The notes: generated by a model not told the origin, from the letters alone. A stretch of DNA of 41,410 bases from Mariniblastus sp. (GCA_029247405.1 JAQWLH010000197.1:1-41410), one strand, 5' to 3'. Positions 8,325-17,624 are shown, numbered from the stretch's first letter. Made by a program: numbers and translations.

Positions 8325-11300
8325 TCACTGACCGGCGGATAGTCTCTCGGCAGAATCACTGAGATCGAGATGCCGCCATTTGCCATCGAAACGTAATTCA
8401 TGAAGGTGCCCTTCCTCGCCTCGATAAACGTAATAATGTTCGCCCGAGAGATCTGACCAATATCCTTCGGGGTCACCGACGGCAGGGGGGGCACTCGCCA
8501 ATTGGGAAATGTTGCCAATACTCCAAGAGGTATTTGTCGCTGATGTGGTGGAATCACCTGTAATATAGCTTGCTTCCTGAATCGCGCCCCGCTCATCACG
8601 ATAGGCCACAAAATATTGAAACGATTCCGGACGGGAGACCAAACACGGGTCACCAGCCATCTGCAACTCAGGGGTGCCTATCGGATCGGCATTTCTGTAA
8701 ACACGCGATTCGGTCGAGGCATGCACAAGGGCTCGATGGCTAGCTCGATACTTGGGAAACGCCGCTCGACCGTAAAACACAAAAGGTTGATCTTTCGGCC
8801 AGTCCCCGGCTGCCTGATAAACAATTTGTCTCTTATTACGAAATTGAAATCCTAGGGGCACTCCCTGCGTCGGTATGCGAATGGCCAAGAGCGAGTCCCA
8901 AACGCGTTCACCACTTTCGAGATGATGTCGACGAAGCGTTTGCTCACACGCAGTACCAAAAACAGTTTGGTAGGAAACAGACAGACCAACCCGTGAGGCC
9001 GAGATCCCAACACCACCCCGCGGTCGAGGGGCAGCCGGCAACGGGTGGTGACGCCATTTGTCATCAAACCAGATCTCATGGATTCGAGATGGCTGCTTCG
9101 ACCGATAAACAATGTGTGGAATATTATTATCAACTGCAACAGCAGGGTCACAGTCTGCAACTGGCAATTCAAGCTGCGCAGTCAAATCCTGGTGCTTCCA
9201 CCCCTCCGCCTTTTCTTGGCGAATTAATTTGGAAAGCAAGTGGAGATGCCCCTCCTTGCCTCGGTAAATGACATGGCGAGCATCGTTATAAACAAACGCT
9301 TCAGGACTGCCGACGATGGACGGAGATTGAACCAATTCACTCAATCCAACTTCCTGCCAGCCCGTCCCATCTCTACTTGAAACCAGCTCGTGAAGCTGTC
9401 GATCTTGGGTCCGAAAAATGACATGGCGGCTTTGATCCAGTTCCATCAATGCAACTCGATCGCTCTCGGAGGAAGACTCAGCGGACTCACTAAAGTATTG
9501 ATCGGTATACTTTTGAAACAGAGAATTACGGTTCTGCACAAATTCTTCGACCAATCCGATGGATCTCTGCCAACGCTCTCTGCTGGATCCTTTTCTTTCA
9601 AATTCGTTCTCAATGTCGAATTGAATTCGGTCGCGATGACGTACAACTTGACGCATCACGTTCTCTCTTTTGAGTGCTTCGGACAGATGACGACGCACCT
9701 CGTTTTGGTAATACTCGCGATAACCCGGATTACTTAATAGGGCAAAGAAAAGGTTGCGTTGCAAACCATTTCCATAGGCACCGCCGCTGTCGATAAACGC
9801 GTAGGGGTCTAACTTATACGTGCGTGGCATGCCAGCGAGTCCCCATTCGGCATCCCAACACAAAAACATCCACTTACCATCGGGCACTCGACGAGCTGCA
9901 TACCAGTTGTTGTGAGGCCAGTCAAAGTTCTGGGCCCAGAGATTGATGATCATGTACGCTGTAAAGTTCTCAATGTCCACAAGACCTGAGAGCGTTTCAT
10001 AATTAGCTGGGTCGGCAAAATCCTTCGAAGCAATGAAGGCGCGGAGACTATTCCACTGTTCACGAGAGCCGCTGAGCACCGTTTCGCCTGTCTTAATAAC
10101 GTCAAATTGCCCTGGGCCGAGGTGCGAAACAAAAAACTCCTCGTCCATCCGCTCCACGACGTTGTAAACACCGTGGTTCATCGAGTTAATCATTAAAATG
10201 CACCAGTCACCAGCTGAAGCAAGCCCTCCCATATCACGATGTAGATCCCGAATGACTTGGTCCCGTATGTACGCCCCATGACTTCCCCCGTCATTGGAGT
10301 TTGCACGAAAAACAAGTTTGTCATAATCTTCGACATTGGCTTCGGGGATCAACGGGAAATCAACCCGACCATCACCATACAACTTCCGAAAATAGAAACG
10401 ATACGACTTCTTTTTTTCGATAGGGCCCCGGCGCCCCGCTCCACCGTGAAGTCGAAAACCCGCGCCGGTAGCAACTTGTCGCTTTCCTGCTTGGTCAATA
10501 AATTCCACAAAGGCAGGACGCTCCCCCGCGCGGCCTAATCCCGCCCGCTGAAGATGCACGTCTTCGAAATCTTCAGGCTTCATCGTTACCGACATAATGG
10601 GCAACCTCAACTCGTCTTCGAGCACATAGGTTGCTGAAACCACCACGCCCAGCCTTACTCCATCAACAAAAGACGCTGCTCGAATTAAAGATGTTTGCTC
10701 CAATTGGACAGGTCCTCCAGCCACTTGACTTGTCGGCCCTGGTTCAGAGCCGTCCATGGTGTATCGAACTGTCACATTTGGCGATGATTTTGATTTGATT
10801 TGGACTTGCACTCGTTGCCGATGGACACCCGGAGTTGGTGAAAACGTGATCTTGGACTCAGCTGGCCGGGGCAAAGCGGGGCCCGTATTCGGTTTGCCAG
10901 GCGTTGGGGAGGGAAAGTACCCCCACGGGTTCTCGCTCGAACCAATTCGCCCGAACGATTGATCGGCAAGTTGCTTGTGATATCGGATCCGATCGCCGAC
11001 CGTCCCATCGGGTCGAATCAAAATCAACGATCCGCCCTTTTTGGGCAAAGTAAAATTTGCATGACTCATCGTCGGCAGCGTTCCCAATGCCGGATTGAGC
11101 GAGAAGTCGGTACTCTTTGCATGAGTGTTGAGCCCAACAATCGCCAACACGTTTTTACCAAGACGCAACAAATCAGCGTGCTCAGACAGGTCAAACCTCT
11201 CAGCCCCTGCAGATTCATGACTTTCAGACGCCAGACTGTTCACCGTCAATTTGCCACGATTCGCATTGGCAGCACAAACTCGAGTCCCATTCAAATATGC

Positions 11301-12101
11301 AACGAATCCGTCGTCGTATTCCATTTGCAGGACAAGCGTTTCTGAAGAGACCGGTTTTTCTAAAGTAAATTGGTGCCGCAACAAAACACAGGTTGTACCT
11401 AATGGCAATTCCGTCTTGTCATCTTCATCCCCATACCCAAAGCCAGCCGTGCCAACTTTAAAATTGCTGTCGTCAAATTCAAGCTCAGTCCAGCCTTGAG
11501 GAATTCTTGCACCCTCGAATTCGATAGGACTCACCGGAATTGAATTAGTCCCCGGCTCAGCAGTCCAATACTTCCACCGAGCGTTAGCTGCGATCAATTC
11601 CTCTTCCATGGGGATGGTCAACGCCGAAGTGACGAACTCTTCGGGCGACAGCTCAGTCTTCCCCGAACCTGACATCCAAACGACATGGAATCCGTTGGGT
11701 TCAAGGGTCGCCTCGGGAAAGGCCCATTTCTTTGGTTGAGCTTCCTCATCTGTCAAATAAAACGAATGGAGTTGTATCGGACTTGCACTTGAGTTGTGAA
11801 CTTCGACCCAATCACTCGTCTCGCCTTGGTCGTCAAGGACACCCCTTTGATTTGAGGCAAGAAATTCGTTGATGCGGAGCCCGTGGTGAGAGACAACTGC
11901 TGCGACTGGGACGTCAGGTCTCTGGGGGTGAAAAGGTGAATCTGCGCTCTCCCCGGAGATCAAAGACGAATCCTTCTTCTTGTCAGCATTAACCGACCTG
12001 ACCGAGAAACCAGAATCGTCACCTGCAAATTGCCGCATCGCAAAAAACGCCGTAATGACCAGACACCCGACAACACCGGTGAGAATTGACTTTTTCATCA
12101 T
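8325..12101 (-). CDS. Secreted CotH-kinase protein with lamin-tail domain and lectin-like propeller
   Basis: The 1258-residue protein begins with a signal or anchor helix (ILTGVVGCLVITAFFAMRQ). Domains in order: a lamin-tail domain (~75-145, LRINEFLASN, SDWVEVHN); a jelly-roll-like region (~200-330); a chitobiase C-terminal-like module (~415-495, VRYTMDGSEP); and a CotH kinase domain (~520-870, with GFRLHGGAGRRG, KLVFRANSNDG, VYNVVERMDEEF and FLCWDAEWGL, the last Asp at about 754 being a candidate metal ligand). The last part (~880-1258) is built of repeats of about 45-50 residues of the form HVIYRGKEGHLHLL...W..HDLT. They resemble PLL/fucose-lectin-type beta-propeller blades. CotH proteins are atypical kinases, and B. 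subtilis CotH phosphorylates spore-coat proteins. The planctomycete versions are probably exported surface proteins, and the lectin repeats suggest glycan binding. It stands alone, divergent from the permease gene. Confidence 0.9.
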   Translation of the reverse strand: MMKKSILTGVVGCLVITAFFAMRQFAGDDSGFSVRSVNADKKKDSSLISGESADSPFHPQRPDVPVAAVVSHHGLRINEFLASNQRGVLDDQGETSDWVEVHNSSASPIQLHSFYLTDEEAQPKKWAFPEATLEPNGFHVVWMSGSGKTELSPEEFVTSALTIPMEEELIAANARWKYWTAEPGTNSIPVSPIEFEGARIPQGWTELEFDDSNFKVGTAGFGYGDEDDKTELPLGTTCVLLRHQFTLEKPVSSETLVLQMEYDDGFVAYLNGTRVCAANANRGKLTVNSLASESHESAGAERFDLSEHADLLRLGKNVLAIVGLNTHAKSTDFSLNPALGTLPTMSHANFTLPKKGGSLILIRPDGTVGDRIRYHKQLADQSFGRIGSSENPWGYFPSPTPGKPNTGPALPRPAESKITFSPTPGVHRQRVQVQIKSKSSPNVTVRYTMDGSEPGPTSQVAGGPVQLEQTSLIRAASFVDGVRLGVVVSATYVLEDELRLPIMSVTMKPEDFEDVHLQRAGLGRAGERPAFVEFIDQAGKRQVATGAGFRLHGGAGRRGPIEKKKSYRFYFRKLYGDGRVDFPLIPEANVEDYDKLVFRANSNDGGSHGAYIRDQVIRDLHRDMGGLASAGDWCILMINSMNHGVYNVVERMDEEFFVSHLGPGQFDVIKTGETVLSGSREQWNSLRAFIASKDFADPANYETLSGLVDIENFTAYMIINLWAQNFDWPHNNWYAARRVPDGKWMFLCWDAEWGLAGMPRTYKLDPYAFIDSGGAYGNGLQRNLFFALLSNPGYREYYQNEVRRHLSEALKRENVMRQVVRHRDRIQFDIENEFERKGSSRERWQRSIGLVEEFVQNRNSLFQKYTDQYFSESAESSSESDRVALMELDQSRHVIFRTQDRQLHELVSSRDGTGWQEVGLSELVQSPSIVGSPEAFVYNDARHVIYRGKEGHLHLLSKLIRQEKAEGWKHQDLTAQLELPVADCDPAVAVDNNIPHIVYRSKQPSRIHEIWFDDKWRHHPLPAAPRPRGGVGISASRVGLSVSYQTVFGTACEQTLRRHHLESGERVWDSLLAIRIPTQGVPLGFQFRNKRQIVYQAAGDWPKDQPFVFYGRAAFPKYRASHRALVHASTESRVYRNADPIGTPELQMAGDPCLVSRPESFQYFVAYRDERGAIQEASYITGDSTTSATNTSWSIGNISQLASAPPAVGDPEGYWSDLSGEHYYVYRGEEGHLHELRFDGKWRHLDLSDSAERLSAGQ

Positions 12102-12284
12102 GAAAGCTTGAATTCCGAATGGCCGCCGTCAGAGATTAATTGACATCAAAGGGCTCAATTCGAAACTTTTAAAGTAACAATAAACCAGACGAAACTCTTT
12201 AGTTATTACTTGCGTTTGAGTGGCTAACGCGTGTTTCTAGCCTGTCTAGTTTATCTCAGAAAACGAAGATATGGTAGTTGAACC

Positions 12285-13601
12285 ATGCCTAAACCGAATG
12301 CCCAAGAAACCGAAACCCTGCGCCGCGACATCGGATTGAACGGGGCGGTGCTGATGGGCTTGGGATCAATCGTCGGCACCGGTGTGTTTGTAAGTATTGG
12401 CGTCGCCTCAGGGGTAGCAGGCCCCAACGTTTTAATTGCGACGTTTTTGGCAGCTTTGCTGGCGACGTGCAACGGCCTGAGCAGTGCGCAGCTTGCAGCA
12501 AGCCACCCGGTCAGTGGCGGCACCTACGAATATGGATACCGATGGCTCAGACCAGGGATTGGATTCGCTGCAGGCTGGTTGTTCCTCTGCGCAAAATCAG
12601 CTTCGGCAGCAACTGCTCTACTAGGCCTAGCCGGCTATCTGAGTTCGACCTTTGAACACGAGTTCAACGGGGGAATGCTATTGATCTCAATTTTAATTCT
12701 CGGCCTGATAACCGGGATCACACTGGCGGGGATCAAACGCTCAAACCTCGCCAATAGCCTGATTGTTGCACTGACTCTTATCGCCCTCTTAAGCTTTGTT
12801 TTGTTTGGTTTTTCGAGTGCCGTTGATCGAGCCCCGGAAAATCTAAACGGCATTTTCACCGTTGGCGGTAGCGACACTTTCAACCTATTTCACGCAACGG
12901 CTTTGATGTTTGTTGCGTACACTGGCTATGGACGAATCGCAACGTTGGGAGAAGAAGTCAAGCGGCCTAAGGAGACAATTCCTCGAGCCATGATTGCGAC
13001 GCTGTTAATAACAATGGCTCTATATACGGCTGTAGGATTCGTGGCAGTTGCACTGGTCGGTGCTGATGCATTAAGCCTTTCCACCAAGACGTCGATCGCG
13101 CCGCTTTTATTTGCCGCAGATAGCTTGGATGTTCCCTGGGTGCGCTCCGTGCTTTTTCTCGGTGCGATGACTGCCATGCTAGGAGTCGTCCTGAACTTAC
13201 TCTTGGGACTGTCACGAGTTGCTTTGGCGATGGCGCGAAGGAATGATTTGCCACCCGCGCTCTCCGTGCTCGCCTCCAACGGTACCCCCAAGCGAGCCAC
13301 CATCTTTGTCGCTTTAATAATTGGTGCACTCGTCTTGCTTGGAGATGTTCGACTCTCTTGGTCCTTTAGTGCCTTCACCGTCCTACTCTATTATTCGATC
13401 ACCAACCTCTGCGCAATTCGACTCGAAGCAGACTCGCGACTGTATCCCGTCTGGATTCCATGGTGCGGATTAACGGGCTGCATTTCGCTGGCATGCTGGA
13501 TTACTCCGGCAGTTGCAGCAGCCGGCTTGATCATTCTGGCCATCGGGTATGGAATTCGCGGGCTTTGCAAAGCCTCGATGAAAGTCAAAACCACCAAATA
13601 A
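12285..13601 (+). CDS. APC-family amino acid permease
   Basis: The 438-residue protein is almost entirely hydrophobic, with about 12 transmembrane segments. The first helix contains the APC signature GLGSIVGTGVFVSIGVASG (unwound substrate-binding segment), followed by SGGTYEYGYRWLRPGIGFAAGW. A later conserved block is ATLGEEVKRPKETIPRAMI, typical of the amino acid/polyamine/organocation superfamily. It probably imports or exchanges an amino acid or related amine across the inner membrane. The substrate cannot be assigned. It is divergent from the CotH gene (183-nt shared upstream region) and followed 61 nt later by aroB on the same strand, so transcription may continue into the aroB-dprA-xth run. 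Confidence 0.92.
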   Translation: MPKPNAQETETLRRDIGLNGAVLMGLGSIVGTGVFVSIGVASGVAGPNVLIATFLAALLATCNGLSSAQLAASHPVSGGTYEYGYRWLRPGIGFAAGWLFLCAKSASAATALLGLAGYLSSTFEHEFNGGMLLISILILGLITGITLAGIKRSNLANSLIVALTLIALLSFVLFGFSSAVDRAPENLNGIFTVGGSDTFNLFHATALMFVAYTGYGRIATLGEEVKRPKETIPRAMIATLLITMALYTAVGFVAVALVGADALSLSTKTSIAPLLFAADSLDVPWVRSVLFLGAMTAMLGVVLNLLLGLSRVALAMARRNDLPPALSVLASNGTPKRATIFVALIIGALVLLGDVRLSWSFSAFTVLLYYSITNLCAIRLEADSRLYPVWIPWCGLTGCISLACWITPAVAAAGLIILAIGYGIRGLCKASMKVKTTK

Positions 13602-13662
13602 TAGGCCGTCGCTGACTTGTGAACTTCAATCACAATGCGACAATGGAGACTCCGATTCAATC

Positions 13663-14784
13663 GTGAACGAAAGCGAACACTTGTCCAATACGCCCGAATC
13701 TTTTGGCACACAAGTCCATGTGGAACTTGGCGACCGGTCATATCTCATCCAGATTGGTTCGGGGTTACTCCTCAACTCCAACAATCTCGAGAAACACCTT
13801 GCCGGTGAACACGTCGTCCTATTCACCGATGATATCGTTGAAAAGCATTACTTGGCCGACGTCACCAACTCGATTAAGAAATATGCTGAGCGGGTTTCTC
13901 CGATTGTGGTCCCGCACGGCGAGGCTTCAAAATCAGTCGCCAGTTGTGACCGTCTTTGGCAAACCATGGTCGACATTGGCACTGACCGAAAATCGGTTGT
14001 GGTTGCTTTAGGCGGTGGCGTGGTAGGTGATTTAGCAGGATTTTTGGCGGCCACGTTCGGTCGCGGTCTACGGTTCGTTCAAATCCCCACCTCGCTATTA
14101 GCCCAAGTTGACAGTAGTGTTGGCGGAAAAGTCGGAATTAATTTACCAACGGCAAAAAACATGGTGGGTGCTTTCTGGCAACCACAAACCGTTTTGATTG
14201 ATCCCGTTGTTTTGGGAACTCTGGATCAAGCCAACTACCGCGCGGGAATGGCCGAAGTCGCCAAATACGGCTTGATCATGGACAAGCCACTTTTTGAATT
14301 TCTTGAATCTTCGGTCGACGCGATTAATCAACGCGACCTTCCGACGCTGACCAAAACAATCGCCTGGTGCTGCCAATGCAAAGCCGACGTAGTCAAACAG
14401 GACGAAACTGAGACGACAGGTCGGCGGGCGATCCTAAACTATGGGCACACGTATGGCCACGCGATCGAAGCCGTTTTTGGTTACGGAAGATTTTTACACG
14501 GCCAAGCAATTTCAATCGGGATGACCTGTGCAGGAAGATTGGCTCGCAACCTCGGAATGGTTGAGCAAACTTTTCTCGATCGACAAACGAAACTTTTCCA
14601 TGCTTTAGGACTTCCAACCGATTGCCCCGAGGAACTGCATGACGAACTAATAGCCGCAATGAAACACGACAAAAAAGTTTCGCGTGGCAAACTTATCCTG
14701 ATCCTGCCAACTGAACTGGGGACTGTAAAACAGTTCGATAGCCCTAACGATGAGGCGTTACTCAAGTCACTGCAGAACGATTAA
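13663..14784 (+). CDS. aroB: 3-dehydroquinate synthase
   Basis: AroB converts DAHP to 3-dehydroquinate, the second step of the shikimate pathway for aromatic amino acids. The 373-residue length fits the family. Visible features are the NAD-binding VVALGGGVVGDLAGFLA (about residue 112 on), the substrate/metal region PTSLLAQVDSSVGGKVGIN, and KNMVGAFWQP. The metal ligands are in GMAEVAKYG (Glu) and NYGHTYGHAIE (two His). The start is GTG at 13663. The nearest upstream ATG (13643) is in another frame and soon stops; a GGAG lies about 14 nt before the GTG. dprA follows after 12 nt, so the two are probably cotranscribed. Confidence 0.96.
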   Translation: MNESEHLSNTPESFGTQVHVELGDRSYLIQIGSGLLLNSNNLEKHLAGEHVVLFTDDIVEKHYLADVTNSIKKYAERVSPIVVPHGEASKSVASCDRLWQTMVDIGTDRKSVVVALGGGVVGDLAGFLAATFGRGLRFVQIPTSLLAQVDSSVGGKVGINLPTAKNMVGAFWQPQTVLIDPVVLGTLDQANYRAGMAEVAKYGLIMDKPLFEFLESSVDAINQRDLPTLTKTIAWCCQCKADVVKQDETETTGRRAILNYGHTYGHAIEAVFGYGRFLHGQAISIGMTCAGRLARNLGMVEQTFLDRQTKLFHALGLPTDCPEELHDELIAAMKHDKKVSRGKLILILPTELGTVKQFDSPNDEALLKSLQND

Positions 14785-14799
14785 AAGGAGACAAAATTG
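14785..14799 (+). promoter_or_regulatory. Strong Shine-Dalgarno deciding a TTG start (dprA)
   Basis: AAGGAG (14785-14790) lies 6 nt before the TTG at 14797-14799, an ideal spacing. Few genes in this window have a recognisable Shine-Dalgarno, so this one supports the TTG as the dprA start. Confidence 0.7.
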
Positions 14800-15942
14800 A
14801 ACCTGTCGAACGACGCAGCAATCGTGACCAACTCATCGCTCGACGAAAAAACCAGAGCGGCACTTTGCCTTCATTTGGTTCCTGGGATCGGCCCACGGTC
14901 TTATGGGGATCTAATTAACGCCTTGGGTTCCCCAGCCGCAGTCCTTGCCGCTGCCCCTGCAAAGCTCCGAGAAGTCCCTGGGATTGGGGCTAAACTCGTC
15001 GCTGCGATCACATCGACGAAGGACAGCGGAAATGTCCAGAAGCAAATCGAGCTTTGCCAAAAAAATGGCATCCAAATCCTCGAAAGAAGCTCGGTTCAGT
15101 ATCCGGATCAACTTTCTGAAATTTACGACCCACCCTCGATCTTATTTTGCCGGGGCAACCTCACCCCTGTCGACAACATTTCGATTGCGATTGTCGGCTC
15201 ACGACACGCGACTAATTACGGCCTCAAAACGGCTTCGCGATTAGCTCGCGGCTTGGCGATGTCAGGAGTGACGATCGTTTCTGGGTTGGCTCGTGGAATT
15301 GATGCAGCAGCACATCAGGGCGCACTTGAAGCAGGGGGGCGAACCATAGCGGTACTTGGAGGTGGACACCTGAAGCTCTATCCAGCCGAGCATGGCGAAT
15401 TGGCAAAACAAATCACCCATCAAGGAGCGGTGTTGACCGAGTCATTGCCACAAAGCGCCCCCAAAAGCGGATCATTCCCGCAACGGAATCGGATTGTAAC
15501 TGGCCTGAGCTTGGGAGTTATCGTCGTTGAAGCAGCTCAGCGAAGCGGGGCCCTGATTTCGGCCCGGCTCGCGATGGAGCAGGGCAGGGAAGTTTTTGCC
15601 GTCCCGGGCCGCATCGACAGTCGCATGTCTCGTGGCTGCCATCAACTATTGAAGGATGGAGCCAAACTGGTTGAAAACATCGACGATGTCTTAGAAGAAC
15701 TTGGACCATTGGCAACGCCAACTCAAGTCGATGCTGAGACCTCCATTCGCCACCCAGCCGAATTAAAGCTCAGCCCACAAGAATCCTTAATCCTGAATAT
15801 CATCACCGAAAACCCAACCGAGTTCGATCTCATCGTTGAATCGACCGGGCTTCCACCTTCTCGCGTCCTCTCCACGATCAGCGTGCTGGAGATTCGTCGA
15901 TTGGTAAAACGGATTAGCGGCACCGCAGTGGCCAGAAGATAA
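14797..15942 (+). CDS. dprA: DNA-processing protein DprA
   Basis: DprA binds incoming single-stranded DNA during natural transformation and loads RecA. The 381-residue protein has an N-terminal helix-hairpin-helix/SAM-like part (~20-75, LVPGIGPRSYGDLINALG and REVPGIGAKLV). The central Rossmann-like DprA/Smf domain (~120-310) has IAIVGSRHATNYG, IVSGLARGIDAAAHQGAL, FPQRNRIVTGLS and VVEAAQRSGALISARLA. A C-terminal winged helix (~320-380) ends the protein. The start is TTG with a strong ribosome-binding site. It sits between aroB (12 nt) and xth (4 nt). No other competence genes are nearby; DprA is also kept in bacteria not known to be transformable. Confidence 0.95.
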   Translation: MNLSNDAAIVTNSSLDEKTRAALCLHLVPGIGPRSYGDLINALGSPAAVLAAAPAKLREVPGIGAKLVAAITSTKDSGNVQKQIELCQKNGIQILERSSVQYPDQLSEIYDPPSILFCRGNLTPVDNISIAIVGSRHATNYGLKTASRLARGLAMSGVTIVSGLARGIDAAAHQGALEAGGRTIAVLGGGHLKLYPAEHGELAKQITHQGAVLTESLPQSAPKSGSFPQRNRIVTGLSLGVIVVEAAQRSGALISARLAMEQGREVFAVPGRIDSRMSRGCHQLLKDGAKLVENIDDVLEELGPLATPTQVDAETSIRHPAELKLSPQESLILNIITENPTEFDLIVESTGLPPSRVLSTISVLEIRRLVKRISGTAVARR

Positions 15943-15946
15943 TCTA

Positions 15947-16714
15947 ATGAAAATCGTTTCCTATAACGTCAATGGAGTTCGCTCCGCTTTAGAAAAAGGC
16001 TTGGTGGAATGGATTGATCAGCATCAGTTTGACGTTATTTGCATCCAGGAAACCAAAGCGCACTCAGGAAGCGTACCGGTCTTGCTGATTGAAAGCCTCG
16101 GGTATCGACATTACTGGCATTCGGCAAAGCGAAAAGGTTACAGCGGTGTTGCCACGTTTACCAAACAGAAACCGAACCAAGTCAACCAAGGGATGGGAAT
16201 CCCAAAGTATGATGATGAGGGTCGCGTGATCCGGATCGACTTGGGTGAGCTGACCATTTTGAATTGCTATTTTCCCAACGGACATTCTGGACCAGAACGC
16301 CAAGCCTACAAAATGAGTTTTCTGGAGGACTTTTTGAACTGGGTCAACCGTCTTCGAGTAGAGCGGCCCAACATGATCGTGGTCGGCGACTACAACATTG
16401 CTCACGCAGAAATCGACATCACTGACCCGCTGCGAAAAGAGAACACATCAGGATTCAAACGCGAGGAACGGCAATGGATGAGCAAATGGTTTGACTCAGG
16501 ATTTGTAGATGCTTTTCGGCACTTGTTTCCTGACGAAACCAGTTACACTTGGTGGCGAACAACGAGAGCCTCTCGCCAAACCACCCCCGGTTGGCGACTT
16601 GATTACCAATCGGTGAGTCGTCCAATTAGCGATCGAATCACTTCGGTAACCCATCTGCAGGATGCATTCCACTCTGACCACTGCCCGGTACTACTCGAGA
16701 TCGATCTTAACTAA
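15947..16714 (+). CDS. xth: Exodeoxyribonuclease III (AP endonuclease)
   Basis: This 255-residue EEP-fold nuclease belongs to the ExoIII/ApeI family, which cleaves abasic sites and removes 3' blocks in base excision repair. Motifs in order are YNVNGVRSALEKG (Asn), CIQETKA (metal-binding Glu), NCYFPNGHSG, VVGDYNIAH (catalytic Asp and Asn), SYTWWRT, GWRLDYQSVS and HSDHCPV (catalytic Asp-His). All catalytic positions are present. The ATG lies 4 nt after the dprA stop, so it is almost certainly translated from the same message. It converges with the anti-sigma gene 11 nt downstream. Confidence 0.95.
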   Translation: MKIVSYNVNGVRSALEKGLVEWIDQHQFDVICIQETKAHSGSVPVLLIESLGYRHYWHSAKRKGYSGVATFTKQKPNQVNQGMGIPKYDDEGRVIRIDLGELTILNCYFPNGHSGPERQAYKMSFLEDFLNWVNRLRVERPNMIVVGDYNIAHAEIDITDPLRKENTSGFKREERQWMSKWFDSGFVDAFRHLFPDETSYTWWRTTRASRQTTPGWRLDYQSVSRPISDRITSVTHLQDAFHSDHCPVLLEIDLN

Positions 16715-16725
16715 ATCGATGGAGC

Positions 16726-17154
16726 TCAAACCGTTTTGAGTTTGCGCAATTCAACTGAATTTCCTTTTGCATTGTAAACAACTTCATCAACGAAGTTCTT
16801 GATCAACATCACGCCACGCCCGGATGCACTTTCGAGATTTTCTTCTGCTGTCGGATCAGGAACCTCATCAGGGTCGAACCCCGAACCCTGATCAGTAACA
16901 CTTGCATAAAACTCTTTGTCACAAATCTTGATCATTAAATGCACGTCTTTTGTGGGTGAGCATTTATTCCCATGGTGAATCGCGTTTAGAATTGCTTCCT
17001 CCACCGCCATGTGGATCCCAAAAATATCCTTATTGCTCCACTTGGTTCGCTCCAACTGTTCAAGCAACGTGGCAACAATCTGAGCACAAACATCCGGTTC
17101 ACTGGGGATGCGTTGCTCAAACTTCCAACCACAAGCCGTGTTTAGTTCTGCCAT
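16726..17154 (-). CDS. RsbW-like anti-sigma factor / serine kinase (HATPase)
   Basis: This is a 142-residue GHKL-type ATPase. The N box is AVEEAILNAIHHGN (Glu52/53, Asn57), the G1 box VTDQGSGFDPDEVP (Asp88, Gly90), and the G2 box SGRGVMLIKNFVDEV (Gly112-Gly114). This is the RsbW/SpoIIAB layout: such proteins either hold a sigma factor or phosphorylate a STAS antagonist. The gene is 110 nt downstream of a STAS gene on the same strand, which fits a partner-switching pair. No sigma factor or PP2C phosphatase is in the window, so its target is unknown. It could equally act on another protein, as RsbT- or BtrW-type relatives do. Confidence 0.9.
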   Translation of the reverse strand: MAELNTACGWKFEQRIPSEPDVCAQIVATLLEQLERTKWSNKDIFGIHMAVEEAILNAIHHGNKCSPTKDVHLMIKICDKEFYASVTDQGSGFDPDEVPDPTAEENLESASGRGVMLIKNFVDEVVYNAKGNSVELRKLKTV

Positions 17155-17264
17155 TGTCCGCCAAATCTGATCTGAGAAGAAACCGCTTGTTGCGTCTACA
17201 CTCTAAAGAACGAGTGCGAACAACAAAAATAAGTCATGAGAATGATAAACCTTAGAGAAGAGTT

Positions 17265-17549
17265 CTAATTGAACGAGTCCATCGCTTCGGATTGCTCATC
17301 CTTTATTTGAAACATCGAATCCAGATTAGTGTAACTAAATAAGTCGCGAACTTCGGGACTCAAATTGCTCAGACGAATTTGTCCGCCAGTCCCTCTGATA
17401 CGTTTCTCCAAAACGATTAACTTGTTGATCGCCGCGCTTGAGAAAAAGCTCACGTTTTCGAAGTTAATCAAAATATTTGCCGAGTCATCGCCGTCTTTGA
17501 CGAGTGACAGAAGTTCCTTCCCCAATCTTTCGATTCGGGCAGGGTCCAT
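17265..17549 (-). CDS. STAS-domain anti-sigma factor antagonist, apparently 5'-interrupted
   Basis: From the ATG at 17549 this gives 94 residues of STAS domain, of the RsbV/SpoIIAA type. ILINFENVSFFSSAAINKL contains the serine pair that the cognate kinase would phosphorylate, followed by the GGQIRLSNLSPEVRDLF block. The usual first beta strand is missing from this product. It is found, in the same frame, immediately upstream (GHVSVVKFKDKKI), but an in-frame TAA at 17595-17597 cuts it off from the nearest good start at 17624, and no ATG, GTG or TTG lies between. The gene may be a recent pseudogene, use a near-cognate start, or carry a sequencing error. It probably forms a module with the RsbW-like gene downstream. 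Confidence 0.8.
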   Translation of the reverse strand: MDPARIERLGKELLSLVKDGDDSANILINFENVSFFSSAAINKLIVLEKRIRGTGGQIRLSNLSPEVRDLFSYTNLDSMFQIKDEQSEAMDSFN

Positions 17550-17624
17550 TATTTTTTTGTCCTTGAACTTAACGACCGAAACGTGACCGACGATTTAACG
17601 TTTAATGCACTCAAATTCTTCCAT
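17550..17624 (-). pseudogene. 5' part of the STAS gene with in-frame TAA
   Basis: Reading the minus strand from ATG 17622-17624 in the STAS frame gives MEEFECIKR, then TAA (17595-17597), then IVGHVSVVKFKDKKI running straight into the annotated Met at 17549. The combined 119-residue reading has the length and beta-strand layout of a complete STAS protein. This is why I regard the TAA as an interruption rather than a true intergenic stop. One base change (for example to CAA, GAA or AAA) would restore it. Confidence 0.6.

Noticed and set aside
16725-16740. CTCAAA/TTTGAG hairpin between xth and the anti-sigma gene
   Set aside because: It has only 6 AT-rich pairs, overlaps the end of the anti-sigma coding sequence and has no T-tract.
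17595-17597. Recoding of the stop in the STAS gene as selenocysteine or pyrrolysine
   Set aside because: The codon is TAA, which is not used for either amino acid, and no recoding structure is visible.
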